Shown here piece after piece: positions 33,791 through 42,481 of a stretch of DNA of 64,000 bases. Under the pieces are notes generated by a model that was given only the letters and a program-made list of their open reading frames with translations, was not told the DNA's origin and ran no database searches. This DNA comes from Myxococcales bacterium (lineage in GTDB: Bacteria > Myxococcota_A > Bradymonadia > UBA7976 > UBA1532), in contig JACKDP010000002.1 in NCBI GenBank assembly GCA_020633435.1, positions 248,001 through 312,000 on the forward strand. The letters run 5' to 3'. Position numbers and translations under genes: made by a program. How positions within the stretch are numbered: position 1 is the stretch's first letter; every line of letters starts with the position of its first letter.

Positions 33791-36700
33791 ATGCATCGCC
33801 CGTCGCCTTGTCTTGCCGCGTGGTTCGCCCTCTTCAGCGGCTTGATGCTGCTCCTCGCCTGCAACGCCGATGACGCCCCGCGGCCGCTGCGCAGCCGCAT
33901 CGACGGGCAGGTGTGGTTCATGGGGCCGGTGCCCAACGCGGTGGTTTCGCTGCACTTCTCGGACGCGGCGGGCACACTGCTGGCGCGAGTGTCGCAGTCC
34001 ACGACAGATGAAGAGGGGCGGTTCAACTTCTTTGGCCTGGAGGAGGAGTCGCACTACCTGCTGCGGGCGGAGGTGGGCGGGCTGCCGTGGCGCCGTGGGG
34101 AGTCGGCGGGGACGTTCCCGGACGGGCTGGTGCTGCAGAGCCCGACGGGGCTGCTGGAGCCGTTCTCGCGGGAGGCGGCCCAGCGGGACCGCGAGGTGGT
34201 CATCTCGCCGCTGACGACGCTCATCGTGGCGGCGGGCGAGGCGCGGCGCAGCGTGAACCGGGAGACGCCGCTGCTGGAGGCGGAGCAGGCGGGGCGTAGC
34301 TGGCTGGGCTTCGACGCGGTGCACACCTGGGTGGGAGGCCGCGAGGGGGCGGTGGACACGGCGGTGCTGCACACGCTCTTGCTGGACGCCTTCGACACCC
34401 TGGCCGACCGCGTCGCCGCGGCGGTGGGCATCCAGCCGGGCACGACGTTCAACCCGCCGGACTTGCTGGCCTTGCTGGTGGACGACGCCTTCGGGCCGAG
34501 GCCCTCGGGGGTGTTTGACGGGCTCGGGATTGACGGCGCCGTCGAGCTGGAGGCCGCCCGCACCTACGGCCTCTCCCCCGACACCCTCCAGAGCGAGCTG
34601 CGCGACGCCCTCGACCTGCTGGTCGCCACGACGGGACCCTGGAGCCGCCTCGAACCCCGCGACGTGAGCGGCCTGCGCACGCGGCTGGGCTGCTCGGGCT
34701 CCAAGCTCTTCCCGCCGTGCGACGACGACTCCGCCGACGAGACGCCGCCGCAGCTCGTGACCGTCGAGCCCGACCCCGACGCCGACCCCGAGCTGGCCGG
34801 TGAGCGCCTCTTCCGCCTCACCTGGTACGACGGCGAGAGCGCGGTCATGACGGCCGAGCTGGAGCGCCTCGACGGCCCCGACGGCGCCGTCCTCCAGCGC
34901 TACCCCGTCGAGGACCAGGAGCGCGAGACGTTCACCTTCCGCGTCGACACCCGCCAGGTCCTCGGCACCAGCACGCTGTACCTGCGCACCCGCGCCACCA
35001 ACGCCGCCGGCCTCACCTCGCCGCCCCACGCCCTGCGCTACCGTATCCGCAACGTCGGCCCCGGCGTCCTCGACGGCGTCGTCCTGCGCGTCATCGCCGG
35101 GGAGCCCGCCAGCAACGTCCAGGTCACCGTCGAGGGCCTCGTCGACGGCATCTGGCACCCGCTCGCCACCACGAACACCCGGGAAGACGGCCGCTTCCAG
35201 GCCGGCCTCACCGAGTACCAGGGCCCCCTGCGCCTCACCGCCCGCGGCGTCGAGACCGGCGGCGGCAGCTTCTACTTCGACGAGGCCCGCGGCGAGCCCG
35301 TCCGCTGGGCCGGCGCCCAGACCCTCACCACCGTCGTCCCCTTCTACGACCCCGAGCTCGGCCTCCCCGCCACCATCAGCCCCCTCGGCGACCTCGCCGT
35401 CGCCCTCGCCGACGCCTGGAGCCGCACCACCGAGGACGACTTCTTCACCGCCTACGACGACGCCCTGCGCCGCCTCGGCCGCCACTTCGGCTTCGACGAC
35501 CCCGGCGCCACCATCCTGCGCGCCCTGCCCGCCGACCCCTACGAAGACGCCGGCGGCGTCAGCGACGCCGTCCGCTTCACCATCGCCCTCGCCTGCCTCT
35601 CCGAGCAGGCCCGCGGCCTCGGCTGCGCCGGCGACCGCTGCCAGGAGGCCGACCTCTCCGACACCTTCACCGCCCTGCACCTTGTTGAGATGTATCGGGA
35701 AGACGCCCGCGACGGCCGCATCGACGGCCGCCTCGGCGGCGAAGCCGTCAGCCGCGACGTCGCCGACCTCGGCCCCGTCAGCCTGCCCGCCGACCCCCTG
35801 CGCCACCCCCTCGCCAGCGCCTGCGCCCGCTGGCTCAGCGACCTCACCCGCAACGGCACCGGCCAGACCCTCGCCCACCAGGCCGGCCGCCTGCAGGCGA
35901 TGGCCGTCAACGACGACGAGCGGTTGTTTGGGCCCCTGGGGGAGCAGATCGAGCCAGAGCCGTTCGATCGCGAAGGGCCCGAGGTCCGCTTGTACCTGGA
36001 GGCCCTGGCCGACGACCCCGAGAGCCGCGTCTTTGGCCGTGAGGCGCCTGCCGAGGGTGTCGACGGAGCTCCCGTCCTCGTGGCCGGCGGGCGCGTGCGG
36101 CTGGTCGTCGAGGCGACGGATGGCGCAGGCGTCGCGGTCGATGAGGCCGGCCGCCCGGCGATCGAGGTGGCATTGCTCGCGGATGCTGCCGACGTCGTCG
36201 CCATGGAGCCCGACGACTCTCCCCAAGGCGTCCAGCAGAGGCGTCGTCGGGTCGGCACGCTTGACCTCGACGGTCTCCCGGCTGCCCTCGACGGTCAGCG
36301 CCTCCGCGTGCGCATTCGGGCCACGGACCTGCTCGACCAGCCGACCGAGCGCATCGTCCTGGTCAACGTCGATCAGACTGCCCCCACCATCGAGCTGGAC
36401 GCACCGCCCGTGGTGAACGCGGTCGACGGCGACTGGTGGACGCGGCACGATCTCGACGATCAGCACTTCCCCGTCCGGATCCGCGACGTCGACCAGGTGA
36501 CCTGGACCATCCACCTCGGCGACGAGGATCTCAGCACCGCTGAGCGCCCGGCGCCTGGTCCCGAGCTCGACCTTCCTTTCCCGGTCCAGGCCCGCCTGGA
36601 GGGGGTGCGTCTCCTCTCGGTCCAGGCTACCGACCGCCTCGGCCGCACGACGACCGTCGAGCGGCGCGTCATCATCGACCGGACTCCCCCGACGGCACAG

Positions 36701-38038
36701 CTGGTGGCGACGACGTATGCCGACGAGCGAGCGGCCGAGACCACCCTGAACGCCGACGGCCGCCCCCAGATCCGGGTCTTCGGCGAAGCCGTCACCATCG
36801 GGCCCGAGGCGGCGGGGCCCATCCCCCTCTACAAGATCCAGCTTCGCGTCGGCTTCGCGTCACCCAACCTCCCGTTCATCCAGTACCTGGTGGAAGACGA
36901 GACGCCCGCCGACTGCCTCGACGAGTGCCCGACGACCCGGCCTGACGACCTGCGCATGGTGCTGCCCGGCGACCCGGAGGTGGCCTTCATCGCCGCGGCG
37001 CCCGGCGCCCAGCAATTGCCGCTCACCGATCGCGTCCTCGACTTCGACCCGGCCCGCCCGCCACCCGCGGGGACGCTCTGGCAGCCCCAGCCCGTCGTCA
37101 TGGACCTCGCCGGCAACGTCGCCGAGGTCGCCGCACCGGCCTTCGCTCTCCACATCCTGCCGCCCCCGCTCATGGTCGAAGACCTCGGCGGCGACCTCGA
37201 CGACCTCACCCTCGAAGAGCTCGCCACCCGGGTCCGGGCCGAGGCCCCGCTGGTCATCGGCCGCTTCCGCGTGACCAACCCCTGGCCGATTGCGGTCTCC
37301 TATTTCATTCAGGATCCCAGCGACTTGCGGGCAGTCGGCCATGCCGCCGTTCGTCCGTCGGACCCCGCAGACATCCTCGGCCCGACGGCCCCCCTCGTCC
37401 CCGACCCCAACCCCCTCAACCCCCCGCGCCCCGCCTGGCGCGTCGAGGGCGCCTGCCTCTTCAACGCGGGCGTGCCCGACCCCGACGTGGAGGCCCCCGC
37501 CGTCGCCGAGGGCCAGCCCGACGGGACGGTCGTGATCCGGGCGGGGGTCTGCGTGCCGCGACGCGTGCAGCCGACCACGTTGCCGGTCGAAACCGGGACG
37601 GCGATCGGTGTGCCCGTGGATGGCCGGGTCGTTACCAGCGCAGGCCAATGGCTGGTCGCTGCTGCGGGAGAGTCGGTGACTCTTGAAGCCCAAGGTGCCG
37701 GCCTGGGTGACCCTGGCGCGCCACCGCCCGCTACCCTCGCGGCCCTCCTCGCTGCCCGTGAGGTCGGCGTTGATGGCGTCACCGTTCTTGACCGCCAGCC
37801 AGTCGCCTTCTGGAACGAAGTCCAGGACTGCGCCCGCATGCCCAATCAGGTCATCTGCAGCAGCCATGGATGGTGGCATACCCGCCGTCGCCTGGTTCTG
37901 GGTTCAGTCGACATCCAGGCGCCGCCGCTCAACCTCGCCTTGAGCTCGTCGTGCGGGCGCGATGATTGCTCTCCTTGGGCACAGTCCGGGCACCCACTTC
38001 AGGCCGAGCGGGCCTGGACCATTCGGAGGAACCAGTGA
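33791..38038 (+). CDS. Giant surface lipoprotein with Ig-like beta domains
   Basis: A 1415-residue lipoprotein starting MHRPSPCLAAWFALF, with lipobox LLLAC at about 22-26, behind GGAGGAG. The start chosen excludes an 18-residue lead from 33737. Two carboxypeptidase-regulatory-like domains are suggested (IDGQVWFMGPVPNAVVSLHF near the N-terminus; GVVLRVIAGEPASNVQVTVEG near 440). Later segments have DQTAPTIELDAPP and DRTPPTAQLVATTY, which mark Ig/fibronectin-like repeats. Several helical modules lie between. No catalytic motif. Stop overlaps the collagen-like lipoprotein start (GTGA), so they are likely partners at the cell surface. Confidence 0.82.
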   Translation: MHRPSPCLAAWFALFSGLMLLLACNADDAPRPLRSRIDGQVWFMGPVPNAVVSLHFSDAAGTLLARVSQSTTDEEGRFNFFGLEEESHYLLRAEVGGLPWRRGESAGTFPDGLVLQSPTGLLEPFSREAAQRDREVVISPLTTLIVAAGEARRSVNRETPLLEAEQAGRSWLGFDAVHTWVGGREGAVDTAVLHTLLLDAFDTLADRVAAAVGIQPGTTFNPPDLLALLVDDAFGPRPSGVFDGLGIDGAVELEAARTYGLSPDTLQSELRDALDLLVATTGPWSRLEPRDVSGLRTRLGCSGSKLFPPCDDDSADETPPQLVTVEPDPDADPELAGERLFRLTWYDGESAVMTAELERLDGPDGAVLQRYPVEDQERETFTFRVDTRQVLGTSTLYLRTRATNAAGLTSPPHALRYRIRNVGPGVLDGVVLRVIAGEPASNVQVTVEGLVDGIWHPLATTNTREDGRFQAGLTEYQGPLRLTARGVETGGGSFYFDEARGEPVRWAGAQTLTTVVPFYDPELGLPATISPLGDLAVALADAWSRTTEDDFFTAYDDALRRLGRHFGFDDPGATILRALPADPYEDAGGVSDAVRFTIALACLSEQARGLGCAGDRCQEADLSDTFTALHLVEMYREDARDGRIDGRLGGEAVSRDVADLGPVSLPADPLRHPLASACARWLSDLTRNGTGQTLAHQAGRLQAMAVNDDERLFGPLGEQIEPEPFDREGPEVRLYLEALADDPESRVFGREAPAEGVDGAPVLVAGGRVRLVVEATDGAGVAVDEAGRPAIEVALLADAADVVAMEPDDSPQGVQQRRRRVGTLDLDGLPAALDGQRLRVRIRATDLLDQPTERIVLVNVDQTAPTIELDAPPVVNAVDGDWWTRHDLDDQHFPVRIRDVDQVTWTIHLGDEDLSTAERPAPGPELDLPFPVQARLEGVRLLSVQATDRLGRTTTVERRVIIDRTPPTAQLVATTYADERAAETTLNADGRPQIRVFGEAVTIGPEAAGPIPLYKIQLRVGFASPNLPFIQYLVEDETPADCLDECPTTRPDDLRMVLPGDPEVAFIAAAPGAQQLPLTDRVLDFDPARPPPAGTLWQPQPVVMDLAGNVAEVAAPAFALHILPPPLMVEDLGGDLDDLTLEELATRVRAEAPLVIGRFRVTNPWPIAVSYFIQDPSDLRAVGHAAVRPSDPADILGPTAPLVPDPNPLNPPRPAWRVEGACLFNAGVPDPDVEAPAVAEGQPDGTVVIRAGVCVPRRVQPTTLPVETGTAIGVPVDGRVVTSAGQWLVAAAGESVTLEAQGAGLGDPGAPPPATLAALLAAREVGVDGVTVLDRQPVAFWNEVQDCARMPNQVICSSHGWWHTRRRLVLGSVDIQAPPLNLALSSSCGRDDCSPWAQSGHPLQAERAWTIRRNQ

Positions 38039-38817
38039 AGCTCGAATCCATGTTCATGATCAGCATCTTGGCCCTCACCTCTGCGTGCCAGGGGTCGTCG
38101 GGGACGGACGGCGAGCCCGGAGGTCCTGGACCCCAAGGGGCAACTGGTCCGATCGGAGAACCCGGCGAGAAGGGCGAGAAGGGTGATCCTGGTTCGCCCG
38201 GTAGCCCCGGCGAAGCTGGACCCGTCGGCCCACAGGGCCCTGAGGGTCCGCGCGGCCCGGCGGGCCCAGCCGGCGAGGGCGTCAACCGCGCCTGCCCCCC
38301 GGACATGTGGCCACTGTCGACTGCCCGATGCATCGATCCTCGCCCCGCAGAGACCGCCGCTGCCGAGGTCGCGGAAGAGCTGCTCGTCGTTTCGCCCGCC
38401 CCCAATGGTCGGGCGCTCGACCGAGGTGGCCTCCTGGCGGAGGCTTCCTGTACCGCACGCGGGCTTCGTCTCTGCACCATCGACGAACTCCAGCGGTTCA
38501 ACCAGTGCGTACTCGAGCGCTTCGCAGACCAGACGCCTCCAGTCCGCCTCGGCTGCTACGAGCCCGTGCCGACTCTGGAAGAGGAACCCGGGGGGCGCTT
38601 CGGTACCGTTCGGTGCGAGTTTGCGGCGGACATGGTCCCGGGCGACGCGGATCCCGCTCCGGCGCTTCGTCACGCGCTCGTTGGGATGAGGACGGGCGGC
38701 CCAGGCAACGACCCTCTGCCTGACGAGCGCGGCTACGCACCATTGCGGCTCTACCAGCCGGACGGCGAGGTCTGTGCCGGCGGCGTCTCCCAGGTTCGCT
38801 GCTGCACCGACCTGTAG
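38035..38817 (+). CDS. Collagen-like lipoprotein with Cys-rich head
   Basis: A 260-residue protein with a GTG start inside the previous stop: MKLESMFMISILALTSAC, lipobox TSAC. About 20 Gly-X-Y triplets follow, then a 155-residue Cys-rich domain: CPPDMWPLSTARC, LRLCTIDELQRFNQC, GCYEPVP, CEFAADMV, LRHALVG, DERGYAPL and a terminal VRCCTDL. The same head is found in the genes at 62755 and 63543. The RLCT-E and RCC elements recall C-type-lectin/FGE-like folds, an inference. It would display the head at the end of a short collagen stalk. Confidence 0.85.
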   Translation: MKLESMFMISILALTSACQGSSGTDGEPGGPGPQGATGPIGEPGEKGEKGDPGSPGSPGEAGPVGPQGPEGPRGPAGPAGEGVNRACPPDMWPLSTARCIDPRPAETAAAEVAEELLVVSPAPNGRALDRGGLLAEASCTARGLRLCTIDELQRFNQCVLERFADQTPPVRLGCYEPVPTLEEEPGGRFGTVRCEFAADMVPGDADPAPALRHALVGMRTGGPGNDPLPDERGYAPLRLYQPDGEVCAGGVSQVRCCTDL

Positions 38818-39249
38818 CGGCCGTTGCACTGGAGGGGTTGCCCGGAAGCCGAGGTGGCTCAGCGACCCCGGCAGGCCCAGGGAGGCCTCGCCGCGCAGAG
38901 CTCCACCGGCTGCCTTGGCCGAGCTGAGCATGGCGGCGGCCACGGTGAGCAACCACATCGCCGGCATCGAGCCGGAAGTCAGCCAACGGCAGCCGGGGCT
39001 CGCGCGCCCAGCGGGATCGATCGAGCCGGCCCCAGCGGGCCCGGGACGCTTGTGCAACGCTCCTGAAGCTTCGAGCAGCGCTCCTGAACCCTCGCCTGCG
39101 CCCAGTGAGCCTTCGATCAGGCCTCGATCGGTCTCGTGCAGGCGCCAGTCGGGCTCGTTCAGCGCTGATTGTTGCCCGCTCGGCGCTCCGGGAGGCTTGG
39201 GCGACGGCTTGGACACGTTCGGCAACGATGGGGAAGTGCTCTGGGCGGT
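38818..39249. other. Intergenic region, probably decayed heptad-repeat coding sequence
   Basis: No convincing gene. On the minus strand one frame reads through with 7-codon periodicity (SGALLEA, SGALHKR, QSALNEP) and is the degenerate continuation of the 21-bp array at 39250. It stays open into the antisense of the collagen-like lipoprotein, so no natural end is visible. I treat it as remnant repeat, not as a gene. Confidence 0.35.
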
Positions 39250-39340
39250 GATCGAGGTTTCGTGAGCGCTGATCGGGGTTTCGTGAGCGCTGATCGGGGT
39301 TTCGTGAGCGCTGATCGAGGTTTCGTGAGCGCTGATCGAG
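39250..39340 (-). repeat. 21-bp tandem repeat array
   Basis: Four head-to-tail copies of GATCGRGGTTTCGTGAGCGCT (R is A or G) at 39250-39270, 39271-39291, 39292-39312 and 39313-39333, then a partial copy to 39340. The unit is 7 codons long; on the minus strand it reads ISAHETP/S or RSALTKP depending on frame. Degenerate 20-21-bp relatives lie on both sides (about 39010-39400). GC content is lower than the surroundings. Confidence 0.8.
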
Positions 39341-39465
39341 ACTCGACGGCGGTGCTCAAGGCTTCGGGGGCGGTGATCGAGACTTCGGAGCCCCTGCGCC
39401 TGGCTTGGGAGCAGTCCCTGGGGCCTCGCCGGCGATGGGGGCAGGTTGCCGCTCGCGCTGGGCCT

Positions 39466-40155
39466 TCAGGGGGTCGCGCTCCAGGGCCCGAACTCGTCGT
39501 CCAGGTCCTCCAGCGTCCAGTCCGCGTGCTCTCGCCGGGCGACCAGGCGGGCCAGCTCGGCCCGGAAGGATGCCCAGCCTTCGGTCGCCATCGATGCGCT
39601 GAGCGTGCGGGTCGCGCCCACGGCCGCCCGCGTCCAGCGGGCGAGCTGAGCGACGGGGGCCGCCAGCGAGTCGATGGCCAGGGTGATGAGCAGCTCGGCG
39701 CGGAAGATGTGCTGAGTCTCGACGGGCAGGTCGGCCCCGTCGGCGAGCTTGACGCCAGCGAGCACGAGCTGGTGCTCGTCGTCTGACAGCTCGTGGAAGA
39801 GCTGACCGAAGGCCTCGACCACCTGGTAGAAGTCGTGCAGGGCCTGCCCGAGCTGGCGCAGCGCGAAGTGGGCCAGCACGTCTCGCTGCCGTAGCTCCGC
39901 CGCGACGAGGGCCTGGCCGAGCACGTCTCCCAGCTCTTGCGCGACGGCGAGCTGCCGCGGGCCGAGGGCCTCGGCGAGTTCGAGGGCGAAGTGCGCGAAG
40001 CGCGCCACCTGCTCCGCGCCGATCTGGGCCGGCTCGAGCCGACCGAGGTCGGCCTTGAGCGTCGCCCACCGTGCGGCAAGCCCCGGGAGCTCCGGCAGCG
40101 CAGCAGCGTCGAGGGTCAGCTCGTCGAGGTGGTCGAGGGCGGCGGGGAACAGCAT
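39466..40155 (-). CDS. Helical protein downstream of the DGR, possible 3' frameshift
   Basis: A 229-residue, almost wholly helical protein (MLFPAALDHLDELTLDAAAL; QLGQALHDFYQVVEAFGQLF) with no recognised family. It is the last minus-strand gene of the DGR cluster, 231 bp after target 1. At the 3' end the frame reads DDEFGPWSATP-stop, while the next frame continues with natural sequence (ALERDPLKAQRERQPAPIAG...) to a stop at 39356 in a Pro/Lys-rich tail, then further frames give 7-residue repeats. Loss of one base in GGGCCC near 39475 would explain this. Role in the DGR is only suggested by position. Confidence 0.55.
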   Translation of the reverse strand: MLFPAALDHLDELTLDAAALPELPGLAARWATLKADLGRLEPAQIGAEQVARFAHFALELAEALGPRQLAVAQELGDVLGQALVAAELRQRDVLAHFALRQLGQALHDFYQVVEAFGQLFHELSDDEHQLVLAGVKLADGADLPVETQHIFRAELLITLAIDSLAAPVAQLARWTRAAVGATRTLSASMATEGWASFRAELARLVARREHADWTLEDLDDEFGPWSATP

Positions 40156-40294
40156 GGGAGCAGCGTAGCGAGCGCCTACCGAGCGCGCCAGCGAAGCGGT
40201 GAACGCGCTCGACCGAATCGAGGCCGCCTGGCGGCGGCCTCGATGGGGCCGGGCCGCAAGCACCCGAAAACACGAATGATTGTGCCGGGGCCGG

Positions 40295-40341
40295 CCCTCG
40301 GGTCTGGCTCCGCCACCGGCGCTCCGCGCCTGACCCGAGGG
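40295..40341 (-). repeat. Inverted repeat downstream of VR1
   Basis: CCCTCGGGTC at 40295-40304 pairs with GACCCGAGGG at 40332-40341; within the loop GGCGC-TCC-GCGCC can form a second short stem. It lies 72-118 bp past the 3' end of VR1. A near-identical copy follows VR2 at 42999-43045. Hairpins beyond the VR are known to help target recognition in other DGRs. Confidence 0.65.
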
Positions 40342-40386
40342 CCCCGCGCTCCGCGCGGCGAGGCGGGCTCCGCCCGCGGCTGGCCG

Positions 40387-41154
40387 CTACCGCGGGCTGG
40401 GCGCAGCCTGACCTCGGGAGAGGCGGAAGCCCAGGAGCCCGTGGCGGCGGCCGGGCGAGTTGCCGTGTCGGCACGCGGCCCGGACGCTCCTGGCAGAGTC
40501 GCTCCAGGAGCCGCCCCGGTAGACCCGGACGGAGCCTCCTGCTGGGCCAGCAGGGTCCACCTGCAGCGTGGTCCCATGAGCGCCGAGCCAATCGGCGCAC
40601 CACTCCCAGACGTTGCCGAGCATGTCGTACAGGCCCCAGGGGTTGGGCTGCTTCTGGCCGACGGGCTGGGTCTGGCCGCCGCTGTTCCCTTCCCACCAGG
40701 CCACGGCGTCCAGGTCGCCGTAGCGAGGGCCGTCCGTCCCGGCCCGGCAGGCGTGCTCCCACTGGGCCTCGGTGGGTAGTGACAGCGCCAGGCCCGGCTG
40801 CTGCGTGTTCAGGCGTGCGATGAAGGCCTGGGCGTCGTCCCAGCTCACCTGCTCGACCGGGCGGTCGGGGCCCTTGAAGCGCGCCGGGTTACCGTCCATG
40901 ACGGCCGCCCAGAGGGCCTGGGTGACCGGCGTGTCGGCCAGCCAGAAGCCGGCGGTCAGCTCGACCGGGTGCTGGACCTCGCTACCCCAGCGGCCCTCCT
41001 CGTCGTTCGGCGACCCCATCATGAACTGCCCCGGCGGGGCCCAGCGGAAGCGCTGGCAGACATCGCCGACGTAGATCTCGGCCAAGGGGCCGAAGGCGTC
41101 GTAGCCGTAGCCCTCGGCCCAGGGCGGGGGCATGGGCGGCGTCCCCCGCGTCAT
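40387..41154 (-). CDS. DGR target 1: FGE/C-type-lectin-like variable protein
   Basis: A 255-residue protein with GGAGGT five bases before its ATG. The whole length is one FGE-sulfatase-type domain: WAPPGQFMMGSPNDEEG, DTPVTQALWAAVM, PVEQVSWDDAQAF, LSLPTEAQWEHACRAGT, WGLYDMLGNVWEWCADW, then the VR (residues about 206-247: RVYRGGSWSDSARS ... GFRLSR). Catalytic FGE cysteines are not conserved, so it is taken as a ligand-binding fold. No signal peptide, so it is cytoplasmic unless exported by another route. It ends soon after the VR at a TAG created by an extra T relative to target 2. Located 149 bp from TR. Confidence 0.93.
   Translation of the reverse strand: MTRGTPPMPPPWAEGYGYDAFGPLAEIYVGDVCQRFRWAPPGQFMMGSPNDEEGRWGSEVQHPVELTAGFWLADTPVTQALWAAVMDGNPARFKGPDRPVEQVSWDDAQAFIARLNTQQPGLALSLPTEAQWEHACRAGTDGPRYGDLDAVAWWEGNSGGQTQPVGQKQPNPWGLYDMLGNVWEWCADWLGAHGTTLQVDPAGPAGGSVRVYRGGSWSDSARSVRAACRHGNSPGRRHGLLGFRLSRGQAAPSPR
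40413..40538 (-). repeat. Variable repeat VR1
   Basis: 126 bp aligning without gaps to TR. I count 17 differences by eye: 14 at TR adenines (coding strand) and three at other bases (two at C, one at T of the coding strand). The 3' end, from GGGCTTCCGCCTCTCCCGAG, is identical to TR and would be the initiation of mutagenic homing region. Encoded peptide: RVYRGGSWSDSARSVRAACR plus about 20 further residues. Confidence 0.95.
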
Positions 41155-41470
41155 GGCGACCTCCAGAGGGCGGACGCCCGGCCAGCGCTCGGCCGCGCAT
41201 CCACGCGACCTACGGGCGGACCGGGGTCCTTCGTTTTCGCCGCCGCCGAGGCGACGGGCACGATGGGCGTCGGGTCAAGCGCCGGCATCCACCGGCGGCT
41301 GCGCTCGGGAGAGGCGGAAGCCCAGGTTCTGGTTGCGGTTGCCGGGCGAGTTGCCGTTGCGGTACGCGGCCCGGACGTTCCTGGCAGAGTTGTTCCAGGA
41401 GCCACCCCGGTTGACCCGGTTGGAGCCTCTCTGACGCCCACCGTCGCGGGCCAGGATGCCCGAGCGGCGC
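41155..41470. other. Intergenic region holding the DGR template
   Basis: The 316 bases between RT stop and target 1 start. It holds the TR at 41304-41429, and just past its 3' end a short GCCGG-6-CCGGC inverted repeat (41281-41296) that could cap the TR RNA. A frame of 105 codons spans TR (41275-41592) but overlaps the RT and is not taken as a gene. Confidence 0.8.
41304..41429 (-). repeat. DGR template repeat (TR)
   Basis: 126 bp located 42 bp after the RT stop codon, the usual position. Read in the VR frame the TR encodes NRVNRGGSWNNSARNVRAAY and continues RNGNSPGNRNQNLGFRLSR, with nine AAC codons and one TAC. AAC codons are favoured in DGR templates because A-mutagenesis of both first positions reaches 15 amino acids without stops. 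Both VRs share its flanks and length exactly. Confidence 0.97.
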
Positions 41471-42481
41471 TCATGCGTCCACCGGGGGCACGCGGCGGTG
41501 CTGCTCGCGGCGCCAGGCGGTGGCGTCGGCGTGGGCGGTGATGGCCAGGGCCGAGGCGTAGCCGCGCTGCAGGGCGAGGGCGTCGATGTCACCGGCTGCG
41601 TAGCGCGCCTCCCAGCGCTGGCGGGCGGCTGCGTACCGGCGGCGGCGACGCAGAGACAGGCGCAGGGTGCCGGGCAGCACCCGGTAGCCCAGGAACGTCA
41701 CCCCGGCGTCGGCCCGGCCGATCTGCGGGGGCTTGAGCTCGAGGCCGCGCTGGTCGGCGGCGAAGGCGCGTACCTGCTCGAAGGTCTCCCGTGCCTCGGC
41801 GCGGCTGCGGCACCACCACACCAGATCGTCCATGTAGCGCACGTACCCGGGCACCCGGAGCTGCTCGCAGGCGAAGCGATCGACGGCGTCCAGGTAGCTG
41901 TTGGCGAAGAACTGCGACGTCAGCGCGCCGATGGGCAGGCCGACTGCGCTCGGCGTTGGCCCCCGCGCCAGGATGCGGGCACAGAGCGCGAGGACGCCCG
42001 CGTCCTTGAAGCGCCGGGCGAGGACGTCGCGTTGGAGCGTGGCGTGGTCGACGCTGGCGAAGTACCGGCGGACGTCGGTCTTGACCACCCACGGCCAGCG
42101 CCGCTGGTGGTGCTGGGCCCGGCGGACGGCGGCCAGGCTGCCGCGGCCCTCGATGCAGGCGAAGGTGCCCGCGATGAGCGCCCGGACGAGGATCGGGCCA
42201 AGGTGCAGCATCAGGGCGTGGTGCAGCACCCGGTCGGCGAAGCAGGGGGCGGCGATCTGGCGGGGCTTGGGATCGCGGATGGAGAACACACTCCACTCGC
42301 CCCGCGGCGCCCGGTGGTGCAGCACATCTTGCTGTACTTTCAGGAGATTCCGGTCCACGTCGCTCAAGAACGTCGCCACGGCGGGCTGGCCGCGCCGGCC
42401 CCTCGCGGCGCGGAACGCGGCCTCGTGCAGGGACGGCCACGCGGCGATGGTGGCCAGGTCGATGGTGCTACGACGAGGCAT
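41471..42481 (-). CDS. DGR reverse transcriptase
   Basis: A 336-residue RT. The start at 42481 (MPRRSTIDLATIAAWPSL) overlaps the HRDC gene by 14 bases. Motifs in order: KPRQIAAPCFADRVLHHAL, VVKTDVRRYFASVDH (catalytic Asp), LPIGALTSQFFANSYLD at about 182-198, where DGR enzymes carry IGxxxSQ in place of QGxxxSP, and YMDD at 216-219. A basic thumb (LRRRRRYAAARQRW) follows. It should synthesise cDNA from TR RNA with errors at adenines. Overlapped by the accessory gene and followed by the TR, as expected. Confidence 0.96.
   Translation of the reverse strand: MPRRSTIDLATIAAWPSLHEAAFRAARGRRGQPAVATFLSDVDRNLLKVQQDVLHHRAPRGEWSVFSIRDPKPRQIAAPCFADRVLHHALMLHLGPILVRALIAGTFACIEGRGSLAAVRRAQHHQRRWPWVVKTDVRRYFASVDHATLQRDVLARRFKDAGVLALCARILARGPTPSAVGLPIGALTSQFFANSYLDAVDRFACEQLRVPGYVRYMDDLVWWCRSRAEARETFEQVRAFAADQRGLELKPPQIGRADAGVTFLGYRVLPGTLRLSLRRRRRYAAARQRWEARYAAGDIDALALQRGYASALAITAHADATAWRREQHRRVPPVDA

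Noticed and set aside
33665..36514. 949-residue open frame on the minus strand
   Set aside because: Low-complexity Val/Gly/Glu/Ala sequence antisense to the giant lipoprotein, which has a signal peptide and a good ribosome site.
39250..39340. CRISPR-like short direct repeats
   Set aside because: The 21-bp units abut without unique spacers, so they are a tandem repeat and not a CRISPR array.
41275..41592. A 105-residue gene spanning the TR
   Set aside because: It overlaps the RT 3' end and its only sensible part is the TR itself, which is a template and not a separate protein.
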